64,000 bases of DNA from Haloparvum alkalitolerans (GCF_050122995.1 NZ_JBNLIA010000004.1:124001-188000), one strand, 5' to 3'; shown: positions 50,728-60,651, numbered from the stretch's first letter. Translations and numbers: made by a program. The notes: generated by a model not told the origin, from the letters alone.

Positions 50728-50759
50728 GTCGACGCCCGCGAACGTGACAATCCTCTTGT

Positions 50760-50768
50760 GGTTTTTTG
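50760..50768 (+). terminator. Oligo-T terminator candidate after lysS operon
   Basis: Six T residues flanked by G (GTTTTTTG) stand 34 bp after the zinc-ribbon stop. Archaeal termination often occurs at such runs, and this is the only one in the interval. It might instead act as a weak TATA element for the short frame at 50793. Confidence 0.4.
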
Positions 50769-50792
50769 AGCCGGCGCCACAAGGTTCTTATC

Positions 50793-50834
50793 ATGCGGGT
50801 TGTTACCATAGGTCGAGAGGTGGTGCCCAACTGA
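50793..50834 (+). CDS. Possible 13-residue peptide
   Basis: An ATG at 50793 opens a frame encoding MRVVTIGREVVPN before TGA. It lies about 28 bp after an oligo-T stretch that could be a weak TATA element, the distance expected for a leaderless start. The peptide looks protein-like (beta-strand pattern RVVTIG), in contrast to the skewed DNA downstream. It may be a leader peptide or a chance frame. Confidence 0.2.
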   Translation: MRVVTIGREVVPN

Positions 50835-51127
50835 ACCGACGCTCGACACACGGACGACGCACGCGCACCGCCCGCCGACTGCCCTGAACGGGGACACGGA
50901 CGGAATCGGCAGCCGATCCCGCGAGCCGTACAGGACTCGAGAACGGTATCGAACGGCGACCGAACGCGAGACGCACCGAACGGAGACCGCACGCGAGACG
51001 CACCGCCCGCCGACCGACCCGGCGGACGCATCGAGCGACAACCGCACGGCAGAGCCCGCATCGCGACGGACCGACCGCGCCGCGCCCCCCGCCGACCGCG
51101 CGGCGTTTTCTCCGGCCGACCGCCCCT

Positions 51128-52825
51128 TCAGCGCCGCGGGCGTCGCTCGAACCCCTCCGCGAGCGTCGCCTCCTCGACCGACAGCGTCGTCGGCCGGCCG
51201 TGCGGGCAGGCGAACGGGCGCTCGCACTCGCCGAGTCTGTCGAGCAGCGCGCGGGCGTCCCCGCCGTCGAGCGCGTCGCCGCGCTTGAGCGAGGGGTGAC
51301 AGGCCAGGTCCGCCAGCAGCGCGTCCCGCGCGTCCGCGGGCGACTCGCCGTCGGCGAGCGCGTCGAGCGCGTCCCGGAAGGCGTCGGCGTCCGCCGCCCG
51401 GCCGAACGGCGCCGGGACCGAGCGGAGCCGAACCGTCCCGCCGCCGAACGCCTCGGCGTCAAAGCCGAGTCGCGCGAGCGCGTCGCCGTGCGCCTCGACC
51501 GCCGCGACCGCCGGGGCCGACAGCGACACCGTGACCGGCGGGTCCAGCGCCGCGGTCGGCACCGCCTCGCCGTCGAACGCCCGCCGCAGACGCTCGTAGT
51601 TGACGCGCTCGTGGGCGGCGTGGACGTCGATCACGACCAGCTCCTCGCCGGCGTCACACAGCAGGTAGAGGTCCGCGTACTGGCCGATCGGCTCGAACGC
51701 CGCGAACGGGTCGGCGCCGTCCATCGGCGAGAGCGCGGCGTCGAGGCCGGTCGCCACCTCCGCCTTGCGTCGGAGGTCCGCGCCGGTCAGCGCGTCGCCG
51801 ACCGCGGTCTCGACGGCGTCGGCGACTGCGTCGCCGGCCCGCAGGCCGACCTCGCGCTTCGCGGGGTGGACGTTCGGGTCGACCGCCTCGGGCGGGAGGG
51901 AGACGGACACCGCCGCGACAGGCTCCCGTCCGTCCGGCAGCAGGCGCCCGTAGCCGGCTCGAACCGCCCGCGCGAGGCGCGCGTTCTCCACGGGTCGGCC
52001 GTTCACGGCGACGCGGACGTGGTCGCGCGAGGCCCGGGTGACCGAGGGGTACGCCAGCGCGCCGGACACGCCGACTTTTCCGTCGAGGTCCGCGACCGCG
52101 ACGCTGGCGTCCAGCGCCGTCGACCGGCTGGCGACGTCGCGGTCGTAGACACCGAGCAGCGCGTCGCTCGCGCCCGTCCCGGGCGTCGAGAGCGTCTCGC
52201 GGCCGTCGTGAACGAGCGTGAACGCAACGTCCGGCCGCGCGAGCGCGTAGTCCGCCACGAGGTCGGAGATCCGCGCGAACTCCGTCTCCGGCCCCGCGAG
52301 CGCTTCCCGGCGGGCTGGACGGTCGCGGAACAGGTCCTCGACGGTCACGGTGGTGCCGCGGGCGCGGCCGGCGTCCGACACCGCGACCTCGCCGCCGTCC
52401 ACGACGACCCGCGTCCCCTGCGCGCCGCCGTCGCCGGTGACGAGTTCGAGCCGGGCGGCCTTGGCGATGGCCGGCAGCGCCTCGCCCCGAAAGCCGAGCG
52501 AGGTGACGCCGACCGGATCCTCGCCGTCCCGGAGCTTGCTCGTCGCGTGGCGCTCCACGGCCAGTTCCGCGTCCGCGCGGCTCATCCCCCTGCCGTCGTC
52601 GCGAACGCGGACCCGTTCCGTGCCGTCTCCCCGGACCGCGACCTCGACCCGCCCCGCGCCCGCGTCGAGCGCGTTGTCGAGGAGTTCGCCGACGACCCGC
52701 GCCGGGCGCGTCACCACCTCGCCCGCCGCGATGCGGTCGACGGTCGCGTCGCCGAGCCGACGGACGCGGGCGTCGCCGGGCTCTTCGGAGGGGTCGGCCG
52801 GCCCGCCGCCCGACCGTCCGGTCAT
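51128..52825 (-). CDS. mutL: DNA mismatch repair protein MutL
   Basis: A 565-residue MutL. The GHKL ATPase part has ELLDNALDAGAGRVEV (E47 and N51), DDGRGM (76-81), GFRGEALPAIA (111-121) and VNGRPVENARL. The C-terminal dimerisation domain contains D400-V-H402-A-A-H-E406 to Y410-E411, close to the DQHAx2Ex4E metal-endonuclease motif, plus ACHPSLK (508-514) and CPHGRP (540-545). It therefore appears to be a nicking MutL of the kind found in organisms without MutH. Its start overlaps the mutS stop by 4 bp. Confidence 0.96.
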   Translation of the reverse strand: MTGRSGGGPADPSEEPGDARVRRLGDATVDRIAAGEVVTRPARVVGELLDNALDAGAGRVEVAVRGDGTERVRVRDDGRGMSRADAELAVERHATSKLRDGEDPVGVTSLGFRGEALPAIAKAARLELVTGDGGAQGTRVVVDGGEVAVSDAGRARGTTVTVEDLFRDRPARREALAGPETEFARISDLVADYALARPDVAFTLVHDGRETLSTPGTGASDALLGVYDRDVASRSTALDASVAVADLDGKVGVSGALAYPSVTRASRDHVRVAVNGRPVENARLARAVRAGYGRLLPDGREPVAAVSVSLPPEAVDPNVHPAKREVGLRAGDAVADAVETAVGDALTGADLRRKAEVATGLDAALSPMDGADPFAAFEPIGQYADLYLLCDAGEELVVIDVHAAHERVNYERLRRAFDGEAVPTAALDPPVTVSLSAPAVAAVEAHGDALARLGFDAEAFGGGTVRLRSVPAPFGRAADADAFRDALDALADGESPADARDALLADLACHPSLKRGDALDGGDARALLDRLGECERPFACPHGRPTTLSVEEATLAEGFERRPRR

Positions 52826-55635
52826 CGCTCCGCGCGCTCCTGCAGGTCGCGGAGCGCGTTCAGCGCCTCGATGGGCGTCGTGCGTGCCAGGTCCAGTTCC
52901 CGGAGGGCGGCCAGCACCTCGGCGGCCGCCTCGTCGCGGTCGCCGTCCGCGTCGGGGCTCCCGGCGCCGGCGTCCGCCGGCCGGTCGGGACCGTCGCTCT
53001 CCGCGAACGCGTCCAGCGTGGCGTCGGCGGGGTCCGCGGCCGATTCCGGCGGCTCCGGCGGCTCCGGCGGCCCCGTCCGCTCGCCCTCGTCCGTCGAGTC
53101 CGCCGACCCGACCGGCTCCTCGGGTGCCGACGACCCACCGCGGTCCGAGTCGTCGACGAGGTCGCGGGCCCGGTCCACGACCGCGGGCGGCACGCCGGCG
53201 AGCTCCGCGACCTCGACGCCGTACGAGGAGGAGGACGCGCCGCGGGCGACCCGGTGGAGGAACGTCACGTCGCCGTCCTCGCGGGTGGCGGTGAAGTGGA
53301 GGTTGCAGACGCGCTCGCGGCCGTCCGCGAGGTCGGTCAGTTCGTGGTAGTGGGTGGCGAAGAGGGTGGTCGCGCCGAGCTCGTCGTGGAGGAACTCCGC
53401 GGCGGCGCGGGCGATGGCGCGGCCGTCCGTCGTCGCGGTCCCGCGGCCCACCTCGTCGAGCAACACCAGCGCGTCGCCGGTGGCGTCGTGGAGGATCTCC
53501 GTCAGCTCGCTCATCTCGCGCATGAACGTCGACTGGCCGCCGGCGATGTTGTCGGAGGCGCCGACGCGCGTGAACACGCGGTCCAGCACCGGCAGTCTGG
53601 CCGCCTGCGCGGGGACGAACGACCCCACCTGCGCGAGCACGACCGCGAGCGCGACCTGCCGCATGTACGTCGACTTGCCGCTCATGTTCGGGCCGGTGAT
53701 CAGCGCGACGCTCCCCCGCGGGAGGTCGGCGTCGTTGGGGACGAACTCGCCGGTCCGCTCCACGACGGGGTGCCGCCCGCCCTCGATCTCGATGCCCGCG
53801 TCCGGATCAGCGACGACCTCCGGACGGACGTAGTCGTGCCGCACCGCGACCGTCGCGAGCGAGGTCAGCGCGTCCGTCTCCGCGAGCGCGTCCGCGAGGG
53901 CCTGGATCCGGTCGGCCTCCGCCGCGACCGACTCGCGCACCTCCGCGAACAGTTCGTACTCCAGCGCGTCCGCGCGCTCGGCGGCGCCGACGATCTCCTC
54001 CTCGCGCTCCTTCAACTCGGGCGTGTAGTAGCGCTCGGCGTTCTTCAGCGTCTGTCTGCGGCGGTAGTCGTCCGGCACGCGGTCGAGGTTCGCGTCGGTC
54101 ACCTCGATGTAGTAGCCGTGGACCTGGTTGTGGCCGACCTTCAGCGAGTCGATGCCGGTCCGCTCGCGCTCGGCCGCCTCCAGGTCGGCGATCCACTCTC
54201 GCCCCTCGCGCTCCGTCGCGCGCAGGTCGTCGAGTTCCGCGTCGAACCCCTCGCGGATCACGCCGCCCTCGGTTATCTCCTGTGGCGGATCCGGGGCGAT
54301 CGCCTCCTCGATCAGGTCGCGCACGTCCGTCAGGGGGTCGAGCCTGTCGCGGAGGTCCCGGAGGTGGTCGGGGCGCTCGTCGAGCGCGGAGGCCGCGTCG
54401 TCTCCGCCTCCGGCTCCCCCCTCGCCGCCGGCGATCGCCGCCCTGATCTCCGGGACGACCGCGAGCGTGGCCGCCAGCGAGCGCAGGTCGCGGGCGTTCG
54501 CGCGGCCGCGAGAGACCCGCCCGACGAGGCGTTCGAGGTCGTAGGCGGACGACAGCGCCTCCCTCACCGCGTCCCGGTCGAGCGACCGGTCCGCGAGGTC
54601 GGCGACTGCGTCGTGCCGGGCGCCGATCCGGTCGACGTCCACGAGCGGGCGCCGGAGCCAGCGCTCCAGACACCGCCGGCCGAGCGCGCAGGCGGTCTCG
54701 TCGAGCGTGTCGAACAGCGTGTCGCTCGCACCGAGCCCGCGGTTCTCGAACAGTTCGAGGCTCCGGCGCGCGGCCGCGTCCAGCCGGAGATGGTCGCGCG
54801 GGTCGTAGCGCCGGACGCGCGTGACGTACTCCAGCGGGCCGTCGTCGCCCTGGGTGTACTCGGCGTACGCGAGCACCGCGCCCGCGGCGCGGAGCTCCGC
54901 CGTGCCGGCGAAGCGGTTCTCCGGGCCGGGGACGTACGGCTCCAACCGATCGCGGGCGGTCCGGCGCGCGAAGGCGTCGCCCGGTGCCGCGGTCGTCATC
55001 GGGTCCGCCTCCGTCTCCGCGTCCGAGAAGGGCTCGACGCCGGGGCCGGTCAGCAGCTCCGCGGGATCGACGCGGTCGAGCTCCTCCGCCACGGTCTCGC
55101 GGTCGCCGCCGGTGACCAGACACTCGCCGGTGGCCACGTCGACCGCGGCGAGGCCGTAGGCGCCGTTCTGGTCTTCCGCCGTGTCCCGCGCGACCGCCGC
55201 GACGTAGTTCGTCGTCCCGGACGCGAGCAGTTCGTCCTCGACCACGGTCCCTGGGGTGATCACCTGCGTCACCGCGCGGTCGACCAGCCCGGAGGCCTGC
55301 TCGGCGTCCTCGACCTGGTCGGCGAGCGCGACGCGGTAGCCGGCCTCCAAAAGCGAATCGAGGTAGCCCGCGGCGTTGTCGATGGGGATGCCCGCCATTG
55401 GGTACTCGCCGGTGGAGTCCTCGCGCTGGGTGAGCGTCACCTCGCAGACGCGAGCCACCTCCTCGGCGGCCTCGCAGAAGGCCTCGTAGAAGTCGCCGAC
55501 CTGAAACAGCACGAGGGCGTCCTCGTGGGCGGCACAGCAGTCGGCGTACTGGGAGAGCATCGGCGTCAGCTCGTCCCGGGCGGCCGCCATCCCGGGCGGG
55601 AGCCCGGTAACCGTCGCGTGGTCCGCCGTTTGCAT
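52822..55635 (-). CDS. mutS: DNA mismatch repair protein MutS (MutS1 type)
   Basis: A 937-residue MutS1 starting at ATG 55635 (MQTADHATVTGLPPGMAAAR). Domain I includes VLFQVGDFYEAFCEDA-like sequence with the mismatch-contacting F-x-E (GDFYEAF). ATPase motifs are Walker A TGPNMSGKST near 647-654 and Walker B LLDEVGRGTATTDGRAIA near 724-733. The C-terminal part carries a disordered, acidic Pro/Ser-rich insertion (SAPEEPVGSADSTDEG onward) before the last helices, typical of haloarchaea. It starts the mutS-mutL operon and overlaps mutL by 4 bp. Confidence 0.97.
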   Translation of the reverse strand: MQTADHATVTGLPPGMAAARDELTPMLSQYADCCAAHEDALVLFQVGDFYEAFCEAAEEVARVCEVTLTQREDSTGEYPMAGIPIDNAAGYLDSLLEAGYRVALADQVEDAEQASGLVDRAVTQVITPGTVVEDELLASGTTNYVAAVARDTAEDQNGAYGLAAVDVATGECLVTGGDRETVAEELDRVDPAELLTGPGVEPFSDAETEADPMTTAAPGDAFARRTARDRLEPYVPGPENRFAGTAELRAAGAVLAYAEYTQGDDGPLEYVTRVRRYDPRDHLRLDAAARRSLELFENRGLGASDTLFDTLDETACALGRRCLERWLRRPLVDVDRIGARHDAVADLADRSLDRDAVREALSSAYDLERLVGRVSRGRANARDLRSLAATLAVVPEIRAAIAGGEGGAGGGDDAASALDERPDHLRDLRDRLDPLTDVRDLIEEAIAPDPPQEITEGGVIREGFDAELDDLRATEREGREWIADLEAAERERTGIDSLKVGHNQVHGYYIEVTDANLDRVPDDYRRRQTLKNAERYYTPELKEREEEIVGAAERADALEYELFAEVRESVAAEADRIQALADALAETDALTSLATVAVRHDYVRPEVVADPDAGIEIEGGRHPVVERTGEFVPNDADLPRGSVALITGPNMSGKSTYMRQVALAVVLAQVGSFVPAQAARLPVLDRVFTRVGASDNIAGGQSTFMREMSELTEILHDATGDALVLLDEVGRGTATTDGRAIARAAAEFLHDELGATTLFATHYHELTDLADGRERVCNLHFTATREDGDVTFLHRVARGASSSSYGVEVAELAGVPPAVVDRARDLVDDSDRGGSSAPEEPVGSADSTDEGERTGPPEPPEPPESAADPADATLDAFAESDGPDRPADAGAGSPDADGDRDEAAAEVLAALRELDLARTTPIEALNALRDLQERAER

Positions 55636-55657
55636 GCCAGCAACCGGGCGGCGGACG

Positions 55658-55666
55658 GAAATAAAC
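55658..55666 (-). promoter_or_regulatory. TATA-like box of mutSL operon
   Basis: On the minus strand GTTTATTTC is centred 27 bp upstream of the mutS ATG at 55635, the leaderless spacing, and supports that start over the in-frame ATG at 55671. Confidence 0.55.
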
Positions 55667-55716
55667 GCCACGGACCGGCCACCCCGCGACCGCGGACCCG
55701 CGGCGAGGCGCGTTTC

Positions 55717-56616
55717 TCAGTCGTCGCTCGCGGGGGCACCGGGCTCGGAGGCCGCGGCGTCCGGCGTCGCCGCTCCGCGTCGCACGACGAGCAGCGCGGC
55801 GACCGCGCCGACGAGCGCGCCGACGAGCGCGACCTGGTTGATCAGGCGCCACGTCGCCGTGTAGAGCACGAGGTCGCGGCCGAGCAGCAGCGTGAGGAAC
55901 AGCAGCGCGAGCGCGGCGCCCGCCAGCCCGCGGGTCCGGCGGGCGACCGTCTCCCGGACCGCGGCGTGCGGAGTCAGCACGACCGCCGAGAGCAGCCCGA
56001 TGTGCGCCAGCAGGCCGGCCGCGTAGAACCACCCCTGCGCCCCCGGCGAGTAGGTCAGGAGGGGGACGGCGCGGGACAGCAGCGCGGTGACGAGCAGGCC
56101 GCCGACGCCGAGTCCGAGCGCGCGCCGGAGGTGCGCGGCCGTGACGGCGCGCTCGTCGAGGAACGCCCACAGCGTCGCCAGCCCGAGCAGCGTGAAGATG
56201 GTCAGCGCGACGAGCAGGTGGGCGGCGTGCGTCGACACCGTGTAGCCGCCGGGGACGAGCCCGCCGACCGTCACCGTCACCGCGCCGACGGTGATCTGCA
56301 GGGGGAGGATGGCGACCGCGGCCGTCGCCGCGAGCCGGACGCGCCGCTCCCGGTCGCCGAGCCAGGACCACGCCGCGAGGCCGATGATCGCGAAGCCGGT
56401 GCCCATCGCCCAGACGCGGTGGAACCACTCGATGAAGTCGGGGTTGATCGTCAGCGCGGGGATGAGCTGGTCCGAGCAGAGCGGCCACTGCGCCTGACAG
56501 GCCAGCCCCGACCCCGTCGCCGCGGTGTAGACGCCGAGGCTCACGAGCGTCAGCGTGACCGCGGTCGTCGCCGCCGCGTACCGCCGGAAGGTCAGCCACG
56601 CGGGCCGTAGACTCAT
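55717..56616 (-). CDS. ctaA: Heme A synthase family protein (CtaA/COX15)
   Basis: A 299-residue polytopic protein starting at ATG 56616 (MSLRPAWLTFRRYAAATTA). About eight membrane helices are predicted. The family signature QAQWPLCSDQLIPAL with FIEWFHRVWAMGTGFAI carries the first conserved His, and later HLLVALTIF, THAAH and LLAHIGLLSAV supply further His residues that bind heme. It oxidises heme O to heme A for terminal oxidases. The catalytic Cys pair seen in Bacillus CtaA is only partly evident. Transcribed on its own strand; no oxidase genes lie nearby. Confidence 0.9.
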   Translation of the reverse strand: MSLRPAWLTFRRYAAATTAVTLTLVSLGVYTAATGSGLACQAQWPLCSDQLIPALTINPDFIEWFHRVWAMGTGFAIIGLAAWSWLGDRERRVRLAATAAVAILPLQITVGAVTVTVGGLVPGGYTVSTHAAHLLVALTIFTLLGLATLWAFLDERAVTAAHLRRALGLGVGGLLVTALLSRAVPLLTYSPGAQGWFYAAGLLAHIGLLSAVVLTPHAAVRETVARRTRGLAGAALALLFLTLLLGRDLVLYTATWRLINQVALVGALVGAVAALLVVRRGAATPDAAASEPGAPASDD

Positions 56617-56768
56617 TGGTTCGGGGTCGGGCGCGCGCGCACTTAGACCGTTCGGGGATGGCCGACGCGCGGGAACGGGACCGAAGGCGTTCGTGCGAGA
56701 GAACACGGACGAACGAGGCACGCGGGGGACGGACGCGGTTTTAACCCCCGCCGTCGTACCGGACGGAC

Positions 56769-57710
<942 letters not shown>

Positions 57711-57739
57711 GGTGGTGACGTCGCTCGCCATACGCTGCT

Positions 57740-57985
57740 TTTAGAGCGATCAAGCGTGCTGCTGTGCTTGTTTCCAACAGCCAGAAAGCCCGCGACCGGC
57801 CTTGCCCTTTCAATCCGCCAGGACCCGGTTTGGCGAGTCGGTCGTCGCGACCGGTTTCTCGGTGATTCTCTACACCGGCTGTCGAGACAAGCGTAGCCTC
57901 TGACCCCCCAACCTCAGCCGCCCGCGGCCTCCGCGTTGCTCCGGCCGCGGTCGGGCTTCTCTCGCGGCGTTATTCGCGCGCGCCA
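57740..57985 (-). repeat. Dispersed repeat, diverged inverted copy
   Basis: Read on the minus strand this segment shows the same ordered boxes as the plus-strand copies in a shorter form: a GGCTGAGGTTGGGGGGTCAGAGG box, a GGCGGATTGAAAGGGCAAGG box and GGGCTTTCTGGCTGTTGG ending near CAGCAGCACGC. It lies head to head with the larger copy starting near 58075. Identity is lower than between copies A and B, so this is an older or trimmed copy. Confidence 0.55.
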
Positions 57986-58074
57986 GACGGTGGACAGCCG
58001 GCGAGGCGATGCGCTGTGAGGAGGCCGATTAGGCTGCACTCACGGCGGGAGTTCCGCCCGATCCGCGAAAAACG

Positions 58075-58665
58075 TTCGTTCGACGGCGGTGCAGTTGCTG
58101 TGCTGTTGGCGCGCGCTGCGGCGACCGCGGAGCGTGTCGCCGCGACCGCGCGAGGTCGCCAGCGCGCTACTGCACGCTGGCTGCTCGAAAATCTCCGATT
58201 TTCGGTGGAGGCGGCGGCGCGGCCGCCTGCGGTGTCTCCGGCGCGCCACTGCACGCCGGAGGCCAGCGGGACGCGGTTTGTCCCGCGCTGCGGTTTCGCG
58301 GCCGCGCCGCCGCCGAGGTTGGGGAGGTGTGAGGCTGCTGTGCGGTCGCGGTGCTGTGCGGTGCTGTCGCGGGGCGGGGTGGGACTGAAAGGGGCAGTCG
58401 GCTCGATCCGGCCCCGACGCCTCAAGCACCGCAGCGAGCGGTGTCTCCAGCGCGCTACTGCACGCTGGAGGCTCGCGAGACGCGGGTTGTCTCGCCAAGC
58501 GGAGAGCGAGGAGCGCAGAGTGTGTCGCGGCCGGTCGAGCCGGCTGGGGCTTTCTGGGTGTTACCGTTCAGAGCAGCAGGACCCATAACCGAGAAAGATC
58601 AGTAGTAGAGAGAGCCGGCTGGGGCTTTCGAGCTGTTGCAGTCCAGAACAGCAGGATCAACACCA
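58075..58665 (+). repeat. Dispersed GC-rich structured repeat, copy B (expanded)
   Basis: It matches copy A (5765-6115) box by box, with the same GAGGTTGGGGAGGTGTGAGG, GGGTGGGACTGAAAGGGGCAG and GAGCGAGGAGCGCAG boxes, but is about 200 bp longer. The extra DNA is made of near-identical hairpins (22-nt stem-loops at 58159, 58238 and 58447 with CCAGCG/CGCTGG or CCGGCG/CGCCGG arms). The last box, CGGCTGGGGCTTTC, occurs twice in tandem (near 58540 and 58616). Both copies are noncoding; no gene is credible from 57711 to 58762. Mobility or RNA function is not shown. Confidence 0.72.
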
Positions 58666-58762
58666 GAACGCCACGCTGCATCGCCGTCTGACACATCGAA
58701 CAGTCAGTATCCGCTCACGTCCAAGCGCAACGCCTGTTACCCCGGGGGCTGTGAGACCGCGT

Positions 58763-59779
58763 ATGACCGTCTGTAGTGCGCCGGGGAAGGTCTATCTCTT
58801 CGGCGAACACGCCGTCGTCTACGGTGAGCCCGCGGTGCCGTGTGCCGTCGAGCGGCGCGCGACCGTCACCGTGGAACCGCGCGACGACGACCACGTCCGC
58901 GTCACCGCCGAGGACCTCTCGCTGGACGGGTTCACCGTCGAGTACGACGGCTCCTCCGAGGGGCGCCCGGACGTGGACGTCGAGCGGTCGCTCGTCGACG
59001 CCGCGATGGGCTACATCGACGCCGCCGTCGCGCAGGCGCGCGACGCCGCGGACGCGCCCGGGGCCGGCTTCGACATCACCGTCGAGAGCGCGATCCCCCT
59101 CGGGGCCGGCCTCGGCTCCTCGGCCGCGGTCGTCGTCGCGGGCATCGACGCCGCGACGCGCGCGCTCGGCGAGCCCCTCCCGACGCGGGAGGTCGCGGAG
59201 CGCGCCTACCGCGCGGAGTTCGAGGTGCAGGACGGGCAGGCCTCGCGCGCGGACACCTTCTGCTCGGCGATGGGCGGCGCGGTCCGCGTCGAGGGCGACG
59301 ACTGCGAGCGCATCGACGCGCCGAACCTCCCGTTCGTCGTCGGCTTCGACGGCGGCGCGGGCGACACCGGCGCGCTCGTGGCGGGCGTCCGCGAACTGAA
59401 GGAGCGCCACGGCTTCGCCGCCGACACCGTCGAAGCGATCGGCGACGTGACCCGCGAGGGCGAACGCCTGCTCGCGGATGCAGCGCCCGAGAAGCGCCCC
59501 TCGCCGGACCTGCTCGACGAGCTCGGGGAGCTGATGGACTTCAATCACGGGTTGCTGTCGGCGCTGGGCGTCTCTTCGCGCTCGCTGGACGCGATGGTGT
59601 GGGCGGCCCGCGAGGCGGGCGCGTACGGGGCGAAGCTCACCGGGGCGGGCGGCGGCGGCTGCATCGTCGCGCTCGACTCGACCGACAGGACCGAGACCGC
59701 GCTCTCGTTCACGCAGGGCTGTGAGGAGTCGTTCCGCGCCGAACTGGCGACCGAGGGCGTCCGCGTGGAGGGCGAGTGA
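58763..59779 (+). CDS. mvk: Mevalonate kinase
   Basis: A 338-residue GHMP kinase starting at ATG 58763 (MTVCSAPGKVYLFGEHAVVYG). The ATP loop is PLGAGLGSSAAVVVA (112-126), and the C-terminal KLTGAGGGGCIVALD is the third GHMP motif. YRAEFEVQDGQASRADTF supplies the catalytic Asp region. It phosphorylates mevalonate, the committed step towards isoprenoid lipids, carotenoids and quinones. Its stop overlaps the start of the isopentenyl phosphate kinase gene, and the two form a pathway operon. Confidence 0.95.
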   Translation: MTVCSAPGKVYLFGEHAVVYGEPAVPCAVERRATVTVEPRDDDHVRVTAEDLSLDGFTVEYDGSSEGRPDVDVERSLVDAAMGYIDAAVAQARDAADAPGAGFDITVESAIPLGAGLGSSAAVVVAGIDAATRALGEPLPTREVAERAYRAEFEVQDGQASRADTFCSAMGGAVRVEGDDCERIDAPNLPFVVGFDGGAGDTGALVAGVRELKERHGFAADTVEAIGDVTREGERLLADAAPEKRPSPDLLDELGELMDFNHGLLSALGVSSRSLDAMVWAAREAGAYGAKLTGAGGGGCIVALDSTDRTETALSFTQGCEESFRAELATEGVRVEGE

Positions 59780-60576
59780 TGGCCGACGACGCCGCGGCCG
59801 CCGGCGATTCCTCCGCACCGCCCGCGGACGCCCCCGTCGTCCTCAAGCTCGGCGGGAGCCTGATCACCGAGAAGGACAGCCCCGAAACGCTGGACGAACC
59901 GGCGCTCGACGCCGCCTGCGACGCCGTCGCCGGCGCGCTCGCGGACGGCGCGGTCGACCGGCTCGTCGTCGTCCACGGCGGCGGGAGCTTCGGCCACCAC
60001 CACGCCAGCGCACACGGCGTCTCCACCACCGCGGGCACGCGCGACGCCGCGGCGGTGGCGGACATCCACGGCGCGATGAAGCGGCTCAACGCGCACGTCC
60101 TCGAGCGCCTCCGCGAGCGGGGGGTCCCCGCGGTGCCGGTCCATCCCCTCTCCGCCGGTGCTCGGGACGCGAACGGAGACCTGACGCTCCCGCTGGACGC
60201 GACCGCGACGCTGCTGGGGGAGGGGTTCGTCCCGGTGCTCCACGGCGACGGGATCGCGACGGCCGGTGAGGGCGTCACGGTGCTGTCGGGCGACGAGATA
60301 GTCGTGGCGCTCGCGGAGGGGCTCGCCGCCGACCGCGTCGGGGTCTGCTCGACGGTCCCCGGGGTGCTCGACGCCGACGACGCGGTGATCCCGGTCATCG
60401 ACGACTTCGACGCGGTCGCGGACGTGCTCGGCGCCAGCGACGCGACGGACGTCTCCGGCGGGATGGCCGCGAAGGTGCGGGAGCTGCTCGCGCTCGAGGC
60501 GCCCGCGTTCGTGTTCGGCCCCGACGAGCTGTCGGCGTTCCTGTCGGGCGGCGACCCCGGAACGCGGATCGAGTAA
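59779..60576 (+). CDS. ipk: Isopentenyl phosphate kinase
   Basis: A 265-residue amino-acid-kinase-fold protein starting at ATG 59779, overlapping the mvk stop codon. VVLKLGGSLITEKDSPETLDE is the phosphate-binding start, VVVHGGGSFGHHHASAHGVS contains the diagnostic His-rich loop of IPK that binds the substrate phosphate, and GVCSTVPGVLDADDAVIPVI and SGGMAAKVRELLAL complete the active site. It turns isopentenyl phosphate into IPP in the alternative archaeal mevalonate route, downstream of phosphomevalonate decarboxylation. The pairing with mvk confirms the route. Confidence 0.95.
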   Translation: MADDAAAAGDSSAPPADAPVVLKLGGSLITEKDSPETLDEPALDAACDAVAGALADGAVDRLVVVHGGGSFGHHHASAHGVSTTAGTRDAAAVADIHGAMKRLNAHVLERLRERGVPAVPVHPLSAGARDANGDLTLPLDATATLLGEGFVPVLHGDGIATAGEGVTVLSGDEIVVALAEGLAADRVGVCSTVPGVLDADDAVIPVIDDFDAVADVLGASDATDVSGGMAAKVRELLALEAPAFVFGPDELSAFLSGGDPGTRIE

Positions 60577-60642
60577 CTGTCGGCGCGGCGGTCCGCCGAC
60601 CCGAAACTGCGCCCGTTCCCGCCCGAAGGCCCGGTTACAGAA

Positions 60643-60651
60643 CCCTTATTC
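60643..60651 (+). promoter_or_regulatory. TATA-like box of Mrp/NBP35 gene
   Basis: CCCTTATTC is centred about 28 bp upstream of the ATG at 60675. The preceding 67 bp after ipk are noncoding, so the carrier gene has its own promoter. Confidence 0.5.

Larger units (their letters stand above)
50728..51127. other. Gene-free convergent interval, strikingly T-poor
   Basis: This stretch separates the lysS operon from the 3' end of mutL. An oligo-T run (50762-50767) could terminate the lysS transcript. A 13-codon frame starts at ATG 50793. From about 50885 to 51110 the plus strand is almost devoid of T (roughly 9 in 225 bases) and contains a 15-bp sequence twice (50964-50978 and 50991-51005). I see no known RNA. 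The long reading frames here are caused by the skew. Confidence 0.5.

Noticed and set aside
53254..56610. A 1118-codon open frame opposite mutS and the heme A synthase gene
   Set aside because: It is antisense to two clear genes, is extremely Arg/Gly/Asp-rich with no fold signature, and results from high GC at third positions.
58150..58500. CRISPR array suggested by several similar short hairpins
   Set aside because: Spacing is irregular, intervening sequences are related to each other, and there are no cas genes.
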